Below, in pieces: positions 10,709 to 20,771 of a DNA stretch of 64,000 nucleotides. Position 1 is the first letter of the stretch, and every line of letters starts with the position of its first letter. The stretch lies in the NCBI GenBank assembly GCA_038496445.1, contig JALMLS010000237.1, positions 1 to 64,000 of the forward strand, in the 5' to 3' direction. The DNA comes from Trichosphaerium sp. ATCC 40318. Its lineage: Eukaryota > Discosea > Flabellinia > Trichosidae. The translations under genes and the position numbers were made by a program. Under the pieces are notes generated by a model. It was not told the origin of the DNA and made no database searches. It saw nothing but the letters and a program-made list of their open reading frames with translations.

Positions 10709-12173
10709 ATGCACGCTGCATCTCTATTTTTTGTTTCTTCTTGTTTGGTCGTATTAACTTACGGGTTTTCTACCAGCGCGATCTCGATATGTCCAGCTAC
10801 AACCACAAATATATGTGCAGTTATGTGTAAAAACGCGTAAGTTGACATAAACCCGCCTTGTAGAGGCCTTGTTTAATACTTTTCTGCTAATACGCTCTTT
10901 AGACCTTCACAGAACCTCGGCGGCTCTCTAACTATCAGTGGTATAATAGGAGAGTACTATATTCCTGGACAGAAATACGTCTTTGGTGTATTTGCAAATG
11001 CAGAACTACCTTACGTTGTACGCACATTTTAGGACTCCATTTACATTAAAACGCTGTTTAGGGAGTAGTTGCATCATTTTATACTGGTGAGGTTGGCCAA
11101 GGAACGATAGCAGGTACTATCAAGTCTGGCACCCGCGAGCTTTCATCTGCATCGTCTGGATTTTCTACGAAACGATGCAGAGGCTCTATCCGTCATACCA
11201 ATGGTAGTACTAAGGCTGGCATACAGTCATTCTATTGGACAGCTCCTCCTGTGGGAACTGGTACTGTAACTCTCGGTGTACGCTAACGTTAACACTAAGC
11301 TTACCAAAACTCCTCGCTTTGAGGGTCAGCTTTATTTTCTGTACTTCTAAGATCTTGTGACGTTGTTCTTACAGTTTTTAACAGGCTTGGATCGTTGCAT
11401 CAAGAAATTCTTCTGGTTGCGTTTGGACTAAAATCGAAAGAGTATACAAGGAACTTCCAAGATATAAAAGTCCTTGCAATGACCCTAAGAGTCTCCCTAT
11501 GTCTTTTAATAAGTTCATGTTCAATATTGATACTATTGAGACGGCTGTTAAAAGCGGAAGCTACAGAGTACAAGAAGGAGATTTACACGATATTGTAAAG
11601 TACCTTAAAGAAGCAAAAACAATTGCAGTTTCTGGAGCTAAAATGTCTCAACGCGCTGCCCACAAGCTCTACAGAAAAGCAGTACAGTGTAAAGCTGTTG
11701 TGAGCAGATGGCATAAGGCTATTGTTGATGGAGAAGAGAGCGACAACCACATTTCAAGAGAGGAATATGGCCATCATGCAAAAGTATTCGGTAGAGTATG
11801 TGATACACTTGATGCTGATTTGGATACCTTCATGGAAGGGTTAGACTGGAACAAAGGGTTTCTGAAGAACATGGAAGAAGCCAAGAATGGTGTTGTTAAC
11901 GTTATCACTTCTTTTGCTGTCGCAAATGATAAATCCGCTAAAAACTTTTGGCACTTTGTTCTTGAACAAATTCTTCAAAATATGCCTTTTGAAACTGCCA
12001 CTTGTCATAAAACGGACATCTACGGCCTCTTTGACTTAGATGATGATACATTAGACGCACTATATGAAGATTTAGAAAGCACAGTCGAAGAACTTGTTGA
12101 TTACAAAGTAGATCTTTTAACAAACACAAAAATGTTGTTTATGTATGCAAAGTATTTGCAATTTATGCAGTAA
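10709..12173 (+). CDS. secreted Reeler-domain protein with novel C-terminal domain
   Basis: Four exons (10709-10836, 10903-11017, 11062-11277, 11385-12173) keep frame exactly. Residues 1-25 are a signal peptide (MHAASLFFVSSCLVVLTYG). Then comes a Reeler domain: GSLTISGIIGEYYIPGQKYVF, the Cys-Arg-Gly-Ser-x-x-His-Thr stretch, and SFYWTAPPVGTGTVTLG, the family's signature end strands. The last exon adds a helical region of about 230 residues without any family I know, ending YAKYLQFMQ. Reeler domains occur in reelin, in cytochrome b561/DOMON reductases and in insect and protist secreted defence proteins. No DOMON or membrane segments are seen, so this is a soluble secreted protein. Read alone, the last exon looks like a separate 224-residue gene; the splice at 11385 is what links it. 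Confidence 0.7.
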
Positions 12174-12479
12174 AAGGCTTTACAAGCAAGAATAAACTAT
12201 AGTTTATGCCCCTACAACATTACACGGTAGTCCTACATAGCTTTTTAGGAATCTTAAGTACAAACAAATTCTACAAAGTTACACGTGCTTCACACGTGCT
12301 AATACAACTTACTGTAGGAAGTGATCTTGACCGCCTTTTGGCGTAGACTTGCTCTCACAACAACAGAAGAATTTCGTTAAACAGCAAAGGTCGTTCAGTG
12401 CAACGCGTACAATAAAGGTGTGGTTAGACAATTCACAATACTTACAACAGAAATGATAAAAAATGAGCCTTTATTATTA

Positions 12480-13339
12480 TTACTTAGGTGGGATGATATT
12501 AGAGCATATCTTAATCTTGGGCAGAAATGCAAACTTTTCCTTTATGGATATTTTAAATATACTAGTATCTGACACAACAGCAAACTCATTGCTATGTTTT
12601 CCTTTAGTAAACTGGTACTTTGTATTACCATCATAAGCAACAAAGTACTCATATCCATTCTCTTCATGTGTCTCAATATTAACAGTATCGAGAGTGAAGT
12701 AAACCATGAATGTCTTAAAAACACTCTCAACAAACTACAAAAAAAGTTATAAAACTATAGATACCACAAGCACGTGCATTTTTCGGAACGGTGCAGTCCC
12801 ATAGGTTCACTTTTAGGCACCCATCTCTGTCTGTATACCAAGAAGATTGTTGTGGTACTCCAAGTCCACACGTAAAAGTAATCATACGTGTTGTACGAGG
12901 CTCATTTTTAGGTGCGAAATATTGAAGTTGCTGCTTTTCAGCATCACGAAATACAATAAAGTCTGGTACAATAGCACCTATAGTACCATCTGTAGTATTA
13001 CCAGTAAAGTTCATGTTTACAACGAGCTTAGATTTAAAACTTGGCGGTGGAACTTCACCGTTAAAAGTGTATTGCTACAAGTTGTTTTTAGCTGTTTTCA
13101 CAATAAAATTAAAAAACCAATATGCCGTACCGGAATAAACGAGTATTTCCTGAAAGGATATAATCTTCTTGGCTCACACAAGTACTTTGCAACATCATTA
13201 TGATTAAACCCACTAGGATCAGCATTAACAGCTTCATTGCGAATAATTGCAGCCGCTTTAGCGGCACATGAAAACAAAGCTAGAACGACAATAAGACCTT
13301 TATGAAAAACAGAAAAAAAATCGACGCACGTGCTGGCAT
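12480..13339 (-). CDS. secreted protein of unknown family
   Basis: ATG at 13339 followed after three codons by a GTGCGT intron; the joined start reads MPARLIVVLALFSCAAKA, a clean signal peptide. The mature part (NADPSGFNHNDVAKYLCEP, then NMNFTGNTTDGTIG) continues through 12727-13080 with strand-like stretches and ends in the exon 12480-12700 (IKEKFAFLPKIKIC, stop 12480-12482). The splice between the last two exons (about 12725-12770) could not be made to agree in phase by hand, so that join is uncertain. No enzyme motif is recognised. The short N-terminal exon overlaps the open tail of the upstream EGF-like gene, so the two could instead be one transcript. Confidence 0.5.
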
Positions 13340-14222
13340 TTTGTATGATACTGCATGACATCTTGCAAAGAAGGTTTGTGCTAAACCAGAAACTGTTATC
13401 TCCTTTCCATCAGATATCAATATCTCCTTTGCTTCCTGTAACTTATACACAGAAGTATGGAAACAAACAGACTCCATTGGGCCACTAATCTGGCAGTATT
13501 CTCCAGAGTATTGTGGCAAAGAACAGCCTCTTGCGCAAGTTCCATTCGCATTGCATTGGTTACCTCCGTTGTATGCACAGGTTTCAGGACATGGAAGGTC
13601 AGTGCCAACATGAATTGAACTTTTCGTGGATATTTTCGATTTTGCGGTTGGTAGGTTTGTAAGACATTTACCGTCTTGAGTACATAGTGTCATATTGTTC
13701 CTTCGTAGCGGGCAGTGTTCAGGACAATCTTTTGAACATTTTTTACCGTAGAGTTTGTTGAAGTAGCATCCCTTGCATACGCCGCTCATGTCGCAATCAG
13801 GAAACGCGCCAGTGTATTGGCACGTTGCTGGGCAACGGTTCTCACATTTTTTTCCATACAGACCTTTGGTGTTAGCGCTGTACGGTTATTAAACATAATC
13901 ACGTACCTGGAGTACACTTGGCACATGTATTGTCGGTTAAGCACTTGAGACACTTTCCAAGACCGCATTTTGATTTATTTGTGCATACACCGGTGTATTG
14001 ATTACATTCAATACAGTTCTGAGCGTCTTTGCATTTAAACTCGCAATTTTGGCCATAGAAGCCATAATCGCATTCAATACAATTATCTTAAAGCGTCAGA
14101 TGTCTTGCACGTATGTATTCTGTACCTTGAACAGGGCATTTTCCTACTCTGCAATTATCGCAGTCCCACTGGGCCGATACAGCTAGTACTACCACGGTTA
14201 ACGTGAATAACGAACTCCACAT
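13280..14222 (-). CDS. secreted EGF/laminin-like Cys-rich protein
   Basis: ATG 14222 opens a signal peptide (MWSSLFTLTVVVLAVSAQW). A short intron follows (GTACAG donor near 14130), then cysteine-rich repeats such as ECDYGFYGQNCEFKC, GLYGKKCENRCPATC and KLYGKKCSKDCPEHC. The x-YG-x-x-C-x-x-x-C spacing is that of EGF-like/laminin-type or MEGF repeats. About four units are seen, then a region with CPETCAYNGG and SLPQYSGEYC, and a final stretch without repeats (AKEILISDGKEITVSGL). EGF-like extracellular proteins in protists serve adhesion or matrix roles. The 3' end is unsure: the open frame runs to a stop at 13280, but its last 20 residues coincide with the first intron of the next gene. Confidence 0.55.
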
Positions 14223-14239
14223 AGATAGTTCTTTTCTAG

Positions 14240-14592
14240 AACAAAGGTACTTTTCTCCTGGTGCTAAGTCATGGTGAGTTTAAGTTTAAACTACGGATTA
14301 ACATAGTGCTAGAATCCAAGAAATGAATTCCAAACTAGTATTCACACCAGGTAATTTTAAATACCTTGGTAACACTGAACGAATTTAGGAAATGTCAAGA
14401 TAATTCTGAGAAAAAAGTAAAACTGTTTGGACATTTCTGATTTTTTCAATCAGTCAACTGACAATAACCGAGCTAGTTTCCTAATATTATCATACTTTGA
14501 AGTAAAAACCGTGGACCACTATCAATGCACACGTGTCTACATAGTCGCACTTGGTATTTGGCTAAGATTTTTCATAATTTTCAAGCGTTACA
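14240..14592. other. intergenic between divergent genes
   Basis: Shared upstream space of the EGF-like gene (minus) and the two-exon gene (plus). A CACGTG lies near 14531. No coding frame supported. Confidence 0.35.
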
Positions 14593-15168
14593 ATGACAAC
14601 ACCAGTAGAATCAAAGACCCTACGCAAGGGAATAACTTTTACGTCAACCTGGAAGGATGATAAGATATCGTCGCTTGATCATACAGGAGATTACATGTGG
14701 GGCCGCAAAGGGCGGTATACATCAAGCTTTTTCCTTCTTGTAGCGGTAATAGCAAATAACGTTCGCGGAAAAACCTTTACCGAAGCTCTACGCTCAATCG
14801 TACGCTGCTCACTTCAAGGAACTTCATACCAATGTTTCGCTTGTGTGTACGCTTATTGGCGTTTCTAGGAACGGTTGACATCAACCATGTTGATGAAACC
14901 CTCTGCAGAAGTCCCTGAATGGCACGTGATAACTAAGCAGTTACTTGAGGATGTTCGCATGCATCTAAAAAACGATGAACCAGCAAACGAAACTGAAAAG
15001 TCTATCGTAATTAATGAGTTGGCTTTGAGGTTCATGGACGTCCAAGTACATCTTCCTTTAGCTTTTTTTGAGACTGAGAATGTATGTACTGAATCAGAAG
15101 TAAACCAACAAAAGCAAGCACTCGGGATGTTGGCTAGTTTAGAAGAAAAACTTAAAAACACATACTAA
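14593..15168 (+). CDS. unknown two-exon protein, 168 aa
   Basis: Exon 1 runs 14593-14799 and exon 2 14869-15168, joined through a GTACGC donor and a TTTCTAG acceptor with phase kept. The product begins MTTPVESKTLRKGITF, carries a short hydrophobic helix (TSSFFLLVAVIANNV) near residue 45-60, and then an acidic helical part ending LASLEEKLKNTY. I do not recognise a family. The single hydrophobic stretch might be a buried helix or a membrane anchor. Reading the two parts as separate open frames would miss the gene. Confidence 0.5.
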
Positions 15169-15321
15169 CACATACATCTAAAATGTTAATGATTTTATTT
15201 TGTTCTAAGTATCACATGTGCCACGCGACTAGCGAAGGTCAATTGGCATTGCCACTAATAAACTGTGTTTATCTCATATATTCTATGTTTTGTATAGAAG
15301 AGGAAGTGATACATATATGCT

Positions 15322-16107
15322 TTAGTCTTTCAATGGAACTTCATATTGTTTTCCGTTCATCATGAAACAATGTTTAATTATAGTTCCATCTTGTCCCCAC
15401 TGTGTGAAAAGCTCAGATAGCTGACCATTAAATAGTGTACAATCTATTTTTATCTGTCCATTACTGTACCACTCTTTGTACTTGCCATTGGATATATTAT
15501 TTACCTTTGTGCATTTCATTTTCATTTGACCATTTCTATGGTACTCCTTGCACTCTCCATTGGTCTTTTTGTTTACCTTTAATTCCTCTTTTGATAGAAC
15601 GCCATTATCATACCAACTTCTATACAAACCATCTTCCATACCATCAACCATTTCAGTTTGAACAGAGAGTGTTCCATTTTTATGCCATAATCTCATTGTG
15701 CCATTTAATCCACCATTAGCAACTGTAAACTCTCTTTCTAGAACTCCATTATCATACCATGTTCTACATAACCCCGTGACAACACCATTGATAGTTGTAC
15801 CTTTGGATTCTAGTTTTCCGTTTGGATGAAAAGAAGACAAATTCCCAGAAGGATATATACTACGTCTCATAACAACACCTGTTTTATACCAAGATATCCA
15901 TTCTCCTTTACGTTCCAGACTCTCATCAAAATGTGTGTTTATTGCTGCTTTCTTTGATAGGGTGTGGAACTTTGTAAAAGCAGATGAGTTGAAAGTACAA
16001 ATATACTGTTGAAGTTCATGTGGTAAGTCAAGAAGACTGTATGATGCAGTCTGTTCTGTACAAAGAACTAATTTTTTACCTGCGATCATCAACTTGTTCC
16101 TTTGCAT
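15322..16107 (-). CDS. F-box-like protein with MORN-variant repeats
   Basis: Intronless, 261 residues, ATG at 16107. Residues 24-50 (LLDLPHELQQYICTF) look like the first helices of an F-box. From about residue 70 the protein consists of seven or eight repeats of 22-24 residues with the core YxNGxLxxE (SWYDNGVLSKEE, EYHRNGQMKMKC, EWYSNGQIKIDC), the MORN_2/YwqK-type repeat. F-box plus MORN-variant architecture is frequent among Marseillevirus-like and other amoeba giant viruses and in some of their hosts. By analogy it may be a Skp1-binding adaptor; the MORN part could bind a protein or membrane. A decayed single-repeat relic sits at 51539-51619. Confidence 0.75.
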   Translation of the reverse strand: MQRNKLMIAGKKLVLCTEQTASYSLLDLPHELQQYICTFNSSAFTKFHTLSKKAAINTHFDESLERKGEWISWYKTGVVMRRSIYPSGNLSSFHPNGKLESKGTTINGVVTGLCRTWYDNGVLEREFTVANGGLNGTMRLWHKNGTLSVQTEMVDGMEDGLYRSWYDNGVLSKEELKVNKKTNGECKEYHRNGQMKMKCTKVNNISNGKYKEWYSNGQIKIDCTLFNGQLSELFTQWGQDGTIIKHCFMMNGKQYEVPLKD

Positions 16108-16526
16108 AGTATAGTTCTCCTAATACGTTAAAAGAAGCAAGTTTCTTCTTATGAGAGCCAAACGTCAATAAAATCGATTAGCGTAGATCTAACAATTAGG
16201 TTAGGAGTAGAGTAAGCAATAGGAAGTGTAATGAAATATTTATTTGAGGGTTTTAATCCAGTTGACCACACTTTCGTCCATAAAACATGCAATCAAAAAT
16301 TTCGAAATGATAGAGACGACAAACCTCAGTGTCTTCTTGTGAAAAATAGATTGATTTACTGCTCGCTAAATGTTATGTTTCACAAAAGAGATGGAGTATG
16401 GTAAATCCATTTATTCACGTTTTCAGCAATTCTCCAAGAACTTGTTTCAAAGGTTAAACTAACGATTCTCTCAACAAAGCAGGCATTGATAGTTTTCGTT
16501 TTAGAAAGACCGCAATATCTACATAC

Positions 16527-16543
16527 GGTCTTACTCAAAGGAT
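16527..16543. repeat. target-site duplication, left copy
   Basis: GGTCTTACTCAAAGGAT, identical to 19541-19557. It is directly followed by a T run (12 Ts from 16543), which is the poly(A) tail of the minus-strand LINE. Confidence 0.9.
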
Positions 16544-19540
16544 TTTTTTTTTTTGAGGTAAAGCTGGTTTTTATTAATAAAACCTCAGAATGCATTGGTA
16601 GGACCAACAGCAACTAGCGGTGCTTGTACATTATTACAATATTATACTTTTTTTTTTCTTGTTTTTAGTTTTTGTGTTTGTGCTCTATTCCACATATGAG
16701 CTAAGCCATACTGATCGGTTTCTTGTACGGACTGGTGTGGATGGCGCCAACCTTGCTTTAGGTACTGGTGTACCATCTGGAAGGATGTGTGAGATCTCGT
16801 GACCCACTGCAAACGCGCCCTCGTTATATTGGAGGCGCTCCAGAAGAGCTGACGGATTTTTGTAAGCCGGCTCAAAAGGCGTGTAGTCGTGACTGTAATT
16901 GGGGTCAAACACCCAATACTCTATATTGTCGTTAAAAACCGCCCAGGGGGGTGGCTTGATACCGTCATTGATATTGACAGCCAATAAATAATACTTCTTG
17001 AACCTAAACCTGACCTCCTTTGAAGTCAGAAGTGTACCACCGTACTTGATATCATTACGTGACTTCCAGATGATGGACATAACTATAGATATAGCCAGCA
17101 ATGCTGAGACGTCACCATCGTAGCTGAACAAAGTATCCAGACCCCACTCACCATCTATCAAAAACGATGTAAGATCCTCTAACAAAGCAGCGATAGCCAA
17201 AGCAGGCTTCCACTCCCAAAATACAGCTTCGTGCTTTTCAGGGGGTCTGGCCAATTTCCTATGAGTAACCGGAAGCACACGCATAAGGTACCGCCATAAC
17301 ACATCTCTGGGATGATTACAACCTTTAACACACCTAAGTGAACCAACAATGTACTTGTAATTGTACAATTTGAAAGCCTCAACTACCGAGGGTCTGGTGA
17401 CTGGCACCTTTGTATATTTGCCATAGTCGCTAAGTATTCTACCTACTTTGCGATACTTGCCTGCAGTGCCCATCATGTTACATCCGATTTTCTTCCATTC
17501 CCGCTCACACTTAGCACCAATATCAGACGCACCTGTCACCCACAACTCTTTATAAGTAGGGGATTCCAGACAAGCACGCTCCCATAGCGAGGCCTTGAAT
17601 GCACTAGACGCCATTGTTATGAACTGGAAACCTATACCACCCTCTTCTGCTGGTAGCCCAGCCTGCTCCCATGTCATGGCAGGTCTGTGCTGCTTTGAGT
17701 CGTCATAACAGACCCCTGCCTCCCATAAAAACCATGAATAAGCCTTTGACAACCTATTAACTAACTTTCGTGGAAATTTGAAAGGCCTAGCAAAGTACAG
17801 TAACTTTGACTGCGCATAAGTGCGCAATACATTCACCTTCTGCCTCAATGTGCTCATCATGGGCTTCCACTTGACAAGGTGACCAGTGATGCGCTCCACA
17901 GCAGCGTCCCAATCATAAGACAAACCACTGCTTGTGAAACTAAAACCTAAGTACTTTTCACCTGCTGCAGGCGGATTGAACACCCTTTCTATGTTACCAA
18001 CCACATTAGCTTGATGACACTTATCTGGATGGGATGTTAGCCCTGTGGCCAATCCGAATCTTGTTATGACACCAACTGCTGCATGCAAGCTACCTGAGTC
18101 ACGAACAATGAGCATTAAATCATCTGCAAAGAACTGATTAGTGGTGCAGCTGCCATCAGGCAGCTGAGCTCCCCGTATCTTAGAGCTAGATTGCAGAGCA
18201 ACATTCAGCGGCTCCACCAGTAGAGCAAACAGGAATGGGCTAAGCGGATTACCTTGTCCAGTACCTCTCTCTGTGTTGAAGGTAACCTGAGAAGTGGACC
18301 CATTAATCTTAATCCGTACAGATAATTTCAAAGACGCTATAAGCATATTGACAAAGCTATTGTCAAGACCTAAGTGTTGGAGCACCCTGGCTAAGGCCTT
18401 ATGGCTGCAAGAGTCAAACGCCTTTTTGAAATCAAAAGCTATCAAAGAGAGAGCTTTCTTGCTATTTGTGTGAGAGCTAACTGCCTCACATACATTGATG
18501 ACGTTGTCCACTATGTCACGTCCAGGTATAAATCCATTTTGAGAACTGGAGATAACTTCACTCATCATTGGAGCAAACCTATTGTACAAAACCTTCATGA
18601 AGATTTTATAGTCAGAGTTTAACAACGTGATAGGTCTATAATTGGAAAGGTCTCGTGGATCACCCTTTTTAAATATAGGGAGGACAGTACCATCACAAAA
18701 GTATGCTGGAACCTTTCCTTTTTCTAGAAAGGAGTTATAAAGTGCTGTCAAAGGCACTGCAACATCAGACGCTGTATCCCTATACACAAACATACCAAGT
18801 CCGTCAGGGCCTGGAGACTTGTATTGGGGTAAGCTTTGTATGGCTGTGACCACCTCTTCAGGTGTGATCTTAGCTTGTATATCCTCTAAGTGCTTGAAGG
18901 CCAAACTAACATCCCACTCCTCCAAAAAAGAGTTAAGGACTTCTTCATCACTCACCACTTGACCATAAAGGTCTCCATAGAACTCAGCAGCAATATCTTG
19001 CATCTCTTTGACATCTGTGGATGATACAGAGTCCCATGCTCGCCGGAGTTCCTTGACTGTGAGACTGCAAGCTCTACCACAAAGTAATTTAGTCAAATAT
19101 GGAGTAGGTACCTCCTCTTTAATTGCACGTTTGGCGCCTGAAATTATAGACTTGTACACCTTGCGTTCCAACACCAATTCTTCGTACTCTTGGATCCACT
19201 CATCTGGAACCCAGGTAGCTGCTGATATCATAATAGCCAGAGAAACTCGCCTATCAATGGTGGCTTTGAGACCTTCACTCTGTAAGCCAGCCAATGCCTT
19301 AACCAGCCACTCTTTGCGTTCTTCATATGAGTTGACATCATCACTTTGGCAGTAAGTGCCACCAGCGACCACCGGAGCTATCTTAGAGCGCTGCCACCAG
19401 ACAGGATTGGCACGCCAATCCTTGGCTGGAGCTTTAGGAGCTCCTATCACGACTTCTAGCATTTTGTGGTCTGTACCAAGATGATCTGCATTAAGCACAC
19501 CAAAGGACGTAACCCTGTCAATTAACTTTGCTTGCACCCA
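16544..19540 (-). mobile_element. 5'-truncated non-LTR retrotransposon (L1-like LINE)
   Basis: About 3.0 kb, flanked by an exact 17-bp direct repeat, with the 3' end marked by a poly(A) tail (T run at 16544-16554 on this strand) and a 3' UTR of about 130 bp. The 5' end starts inside the endonuclease domain, the usual result of incomplete target-primed reverse transcription. The single frame is open throughout its length, so the insertion is young. Only this one copy is in the window. Confidence 0.9.
16685..19540 (-). CDS. LINE ORF2: endonuclease remnant, reverse transcriptase, zf-RVT
   Basis: About 950 uninterrupted codons ending at 16685-16687. The first 30 residues are the tail of an apurinic-type endonuclease (GTDHKMLEVVIG, the SDH-like motif). 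The reverse transcriptase follows: KSPGPDGLG, KGDPRDLSNYRPITLLN, the first catalytic Asp in FDFKKAFDS (about residue 373), GTGQGNPLSP, and the catalytic FADD box (about 475, near 18130). The C-terminal third has the WxRxxxxxLP/zinc-finger-like zf-RVT region (RVLPVTHRKL, SIIWKSRNDIKYGG). No RNase H is seen. The motif set places it in the L1-like group. Protein cannot be complete because the endonuclease is truncated; translation would need an upstream host ATG. Confidence 0.9.
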   Translation of the reverse strand, partial: WVQAKLIDRVTSFGVLNADHLGTDHKMLEVVIGAPKAPAKDWRANPVWWQRSKIAPVVAGGTYCQSDDVNSYEERKEWLVKALAGLQSEGLKATIDRRVSLAIMISAATWVPDEWIQEYEELVLERKVYKSIISGAKRAIKEEVPTPYLTKLLCGRACSLTVKELRRAWDSVSSTDVKEMQDIAAEFYGDLYGQVVSDEEVLNSFLEEWDVSLAFKHLEDIQAKITPEEVVTAIQSLPQYKSPGPDGLGMFVYRDTASDVAVPLTALYNSFLEKGKVPAYFCDGTVLPIFKKGDPRDLSNYRPITLLNSDYKIFMKVLYNRFAPMMSEVISSSQNGFIPGRDIVDNVINVCEAVSSHTNSKKALSLIAFDFKKAFDSCSHKALARVLQHLGLDNSFVNMLIASLKLSVRIKINGSTSQVTFNTERGTGQGNPLSPFLFALLVEPLNVALQSSSKIRGAQLPDGSCTTNQFFADDLMLIVRDSGSLHAAVGVITRFGLATGLTSHPDKCHQANVVGNIERVFNPPAAGEKYLGFSFTSSGLSYDWDAAVERITGHLVKWKPMMSTLRQKVNVLRTYAQSKLLYFARPFKFPRKLVNRLSKAYSWFLWEAGVCYDDSKQHRPAMTWEQAGLPAEEGGIGFQFITMASSAFKASLWERACLESPTYKELWVTGASDIGAKCEREWKKIGCNMMGTAGKYRKVGRILSDYGKYTKVPVTRPSVVEAFKLYNYKYIVGSLRCVKGCNHPRDVLWRYLMRVLPVTHRKLARPPEKHEAVFWEWKPALAIAALLEDLTSFLIDGEWGLDTLFSYDGDVSALLAISIVMSIIWKSRNDIKYGGTLLTSKEVRFRFKKYYLLAVNINDGIKPPPWAVFNDNIEYWVFDPNYSHDYTPFEPAYKNPSALLERLQYNEGAFAVGHEISHILPDGTPVPKARLAPSTPVRTRNRSVWLSSYVE

Positions 19541-19557
19541 GGTCTTACTCAAAGGAT
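19541..19557. repeat. target-site duplication, right copy
   Basis: GGTCTTACTCAAAGGAT, identical to 16527-16543; bases on the outer and inner sides differ, so the duplication is exactly 17 bp. Confidence 0.9.
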
Positions 19558-19640
19558 GTAATTTGACAATTGATATTAAGAAGGGAGTTATTCCACTTAT
19601 ATAAACGAGTAAATCGTTACGAGAGACATATGTACAGCAC

Positions 19641-20125
19641 TAAAAAATAACGAAATGTGACTCATCAAATTCATGGAAAAATATGTTAGAAAACCGTCAT
19701 GTCACGTTTTTTTTATCACATGGTAATAAAATTGCTTCTACGATAAAATAAAGACTCGTTCTAGCAATAACAAAACGTATAGTACGATTAACAACGTATA
19801 AATAGTACCACGTGTGCGTTGTAATGTGAACGTTACAAAAAAATACTGCAAAAAATAGTAATGGGATTAGTTCAGATTTCTGTTGATACACTGGTACAAA
19901 ATGCTGGCTCGGTTATAAATCAAGGTAGTATTTCGGAAGTGTGTAGCGTAAGATTACGTTTTTTTCGTATAATGAGACTGTTTTATATGTAGCTCTAGGT
20001 CTTAATGCTGTAAATAGGATAAAACAAAATCAAGGGAGAAAAATATACCCTGTTGTGATTTAGTTTCTGGTGATGGCTCGTCATGTCTACAAAATTTCTT
20101 CTAAAAATACAACATACCTCTAGCA
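19641..20125. other. intergenic or undetected upstream exons
   Basis: A minus-strand open stretch at 19697-19880 has hydrophobic composition but no ATG (it opens with GTG) and no family match. It might hold exons of the gene split by the LINE. CACGTG near 19812. Confidence 0.3.
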
Positions 20126-20771
20126 ATGAAGCTATTCTTCGTAATAAACGTCTTTATACTCATCACACAAGTACTTGAATCCCTTAATTTTGAATTTCTA
20201 AGAGATACATTGTAAGGTTAAATATGCGGATTGTCAGCTACCATATCCTGTAACTGGTGTCCAAGTCAATAGAGACTCTCTCAGTGACTATCAGGATTGG
20301 ATACCGTGCCACGACAGTTCTTGGGGCACTCAAACAAATGAACAGTTTCTCAACTGCCTAACAGGACCACTGATTATGACTCTGTTCGGTTGCGCGGATA
20401 GGAACGGTGATTTTATTGTCTATGGTAAGCATACTACAGCACGTTGTTTGTACAATGCTAATATTACATGTTCAATAGCAATAGGTGACTCCGAATGGTT
20501 TCAAACTATACAACCAAGTGAGATGGAAGCTGCTCATTTCATAAATGGTGTGTATTGGTATCGTGCTGAAAGAGCTATTGGGTTCGCACCTGAAAGATTC
20601 ATACGTCTGCGTACCTGCGACACATTAACCAACTCTTCAGAACAGAGAATGTGTTTCCATCTGTTCACTGGCGGTTGGAGGTACCAGATGATATTTAGTT
20701 ATTTCTCATACGCAATAGGTGTGGTTCGGAAGGCACGTCAACCTCCAACTCTAGAGGATGGAGAAAGATAA
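20126..20771 (+). CDS. secreted protein of unknown family
   Basis: Exon 1 (20126-20170) encodes a signal peptide MKLFFVINVFILITQ; a 46-nt intron with GTACTT donor follows; exon 2 (20217-20771) continues in phase 0 and ends LEDGER. The mature part of about 185 residues has eight cysteines (YADCQLPYP, WIPCHDSSWG, FLNCLTGP, LFGCADRNG among them) and many aromatic residues, typical of a disulfide-rich secreted domain with beta strands. No known family recognised. The frame looks longer only when the short signal-peptide exon is added; the ATG inside exon 2 would give a protein without a leader. Confidence 0.55.

Larger units (their letters stand above)
16380..19640 (-). pseudogene. host open frame split by the LINE insertion
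   Basis: If the LINE and one copy of the 17-bp duplication are removed, minus-strand sequence 19640-19558 runs straight into 16543-16380 as one frame of about 80 codons, ending at 16380-16382. It begins after an acceptor-like TTATTTTTTAG and contains a CRYCG motif just past the junction. This looks like the last exon of a host gene of unknown function whose earlier exons would lie at higher coordinates; I cannot find them with confidence. It could also be a chance open frame. If real, the gene is interrupted by the element in this haplotype. Confidence 0.35.

Noticed and set aside
11499-12173. Stand-alone 224-residue intronless gene
   Set aside because: The frame extends upstream without a stop to an acceptor at 11384/11385 and joins in phase to the Reeler exons, so it is more likely the last exon of that gene.
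16685-19552. Complete LINE ORF with its own start at 19552
   Set aside because: The apparent start is a TTG inside the host target-site duplication; the element itself is 5'-truncated at 19540.
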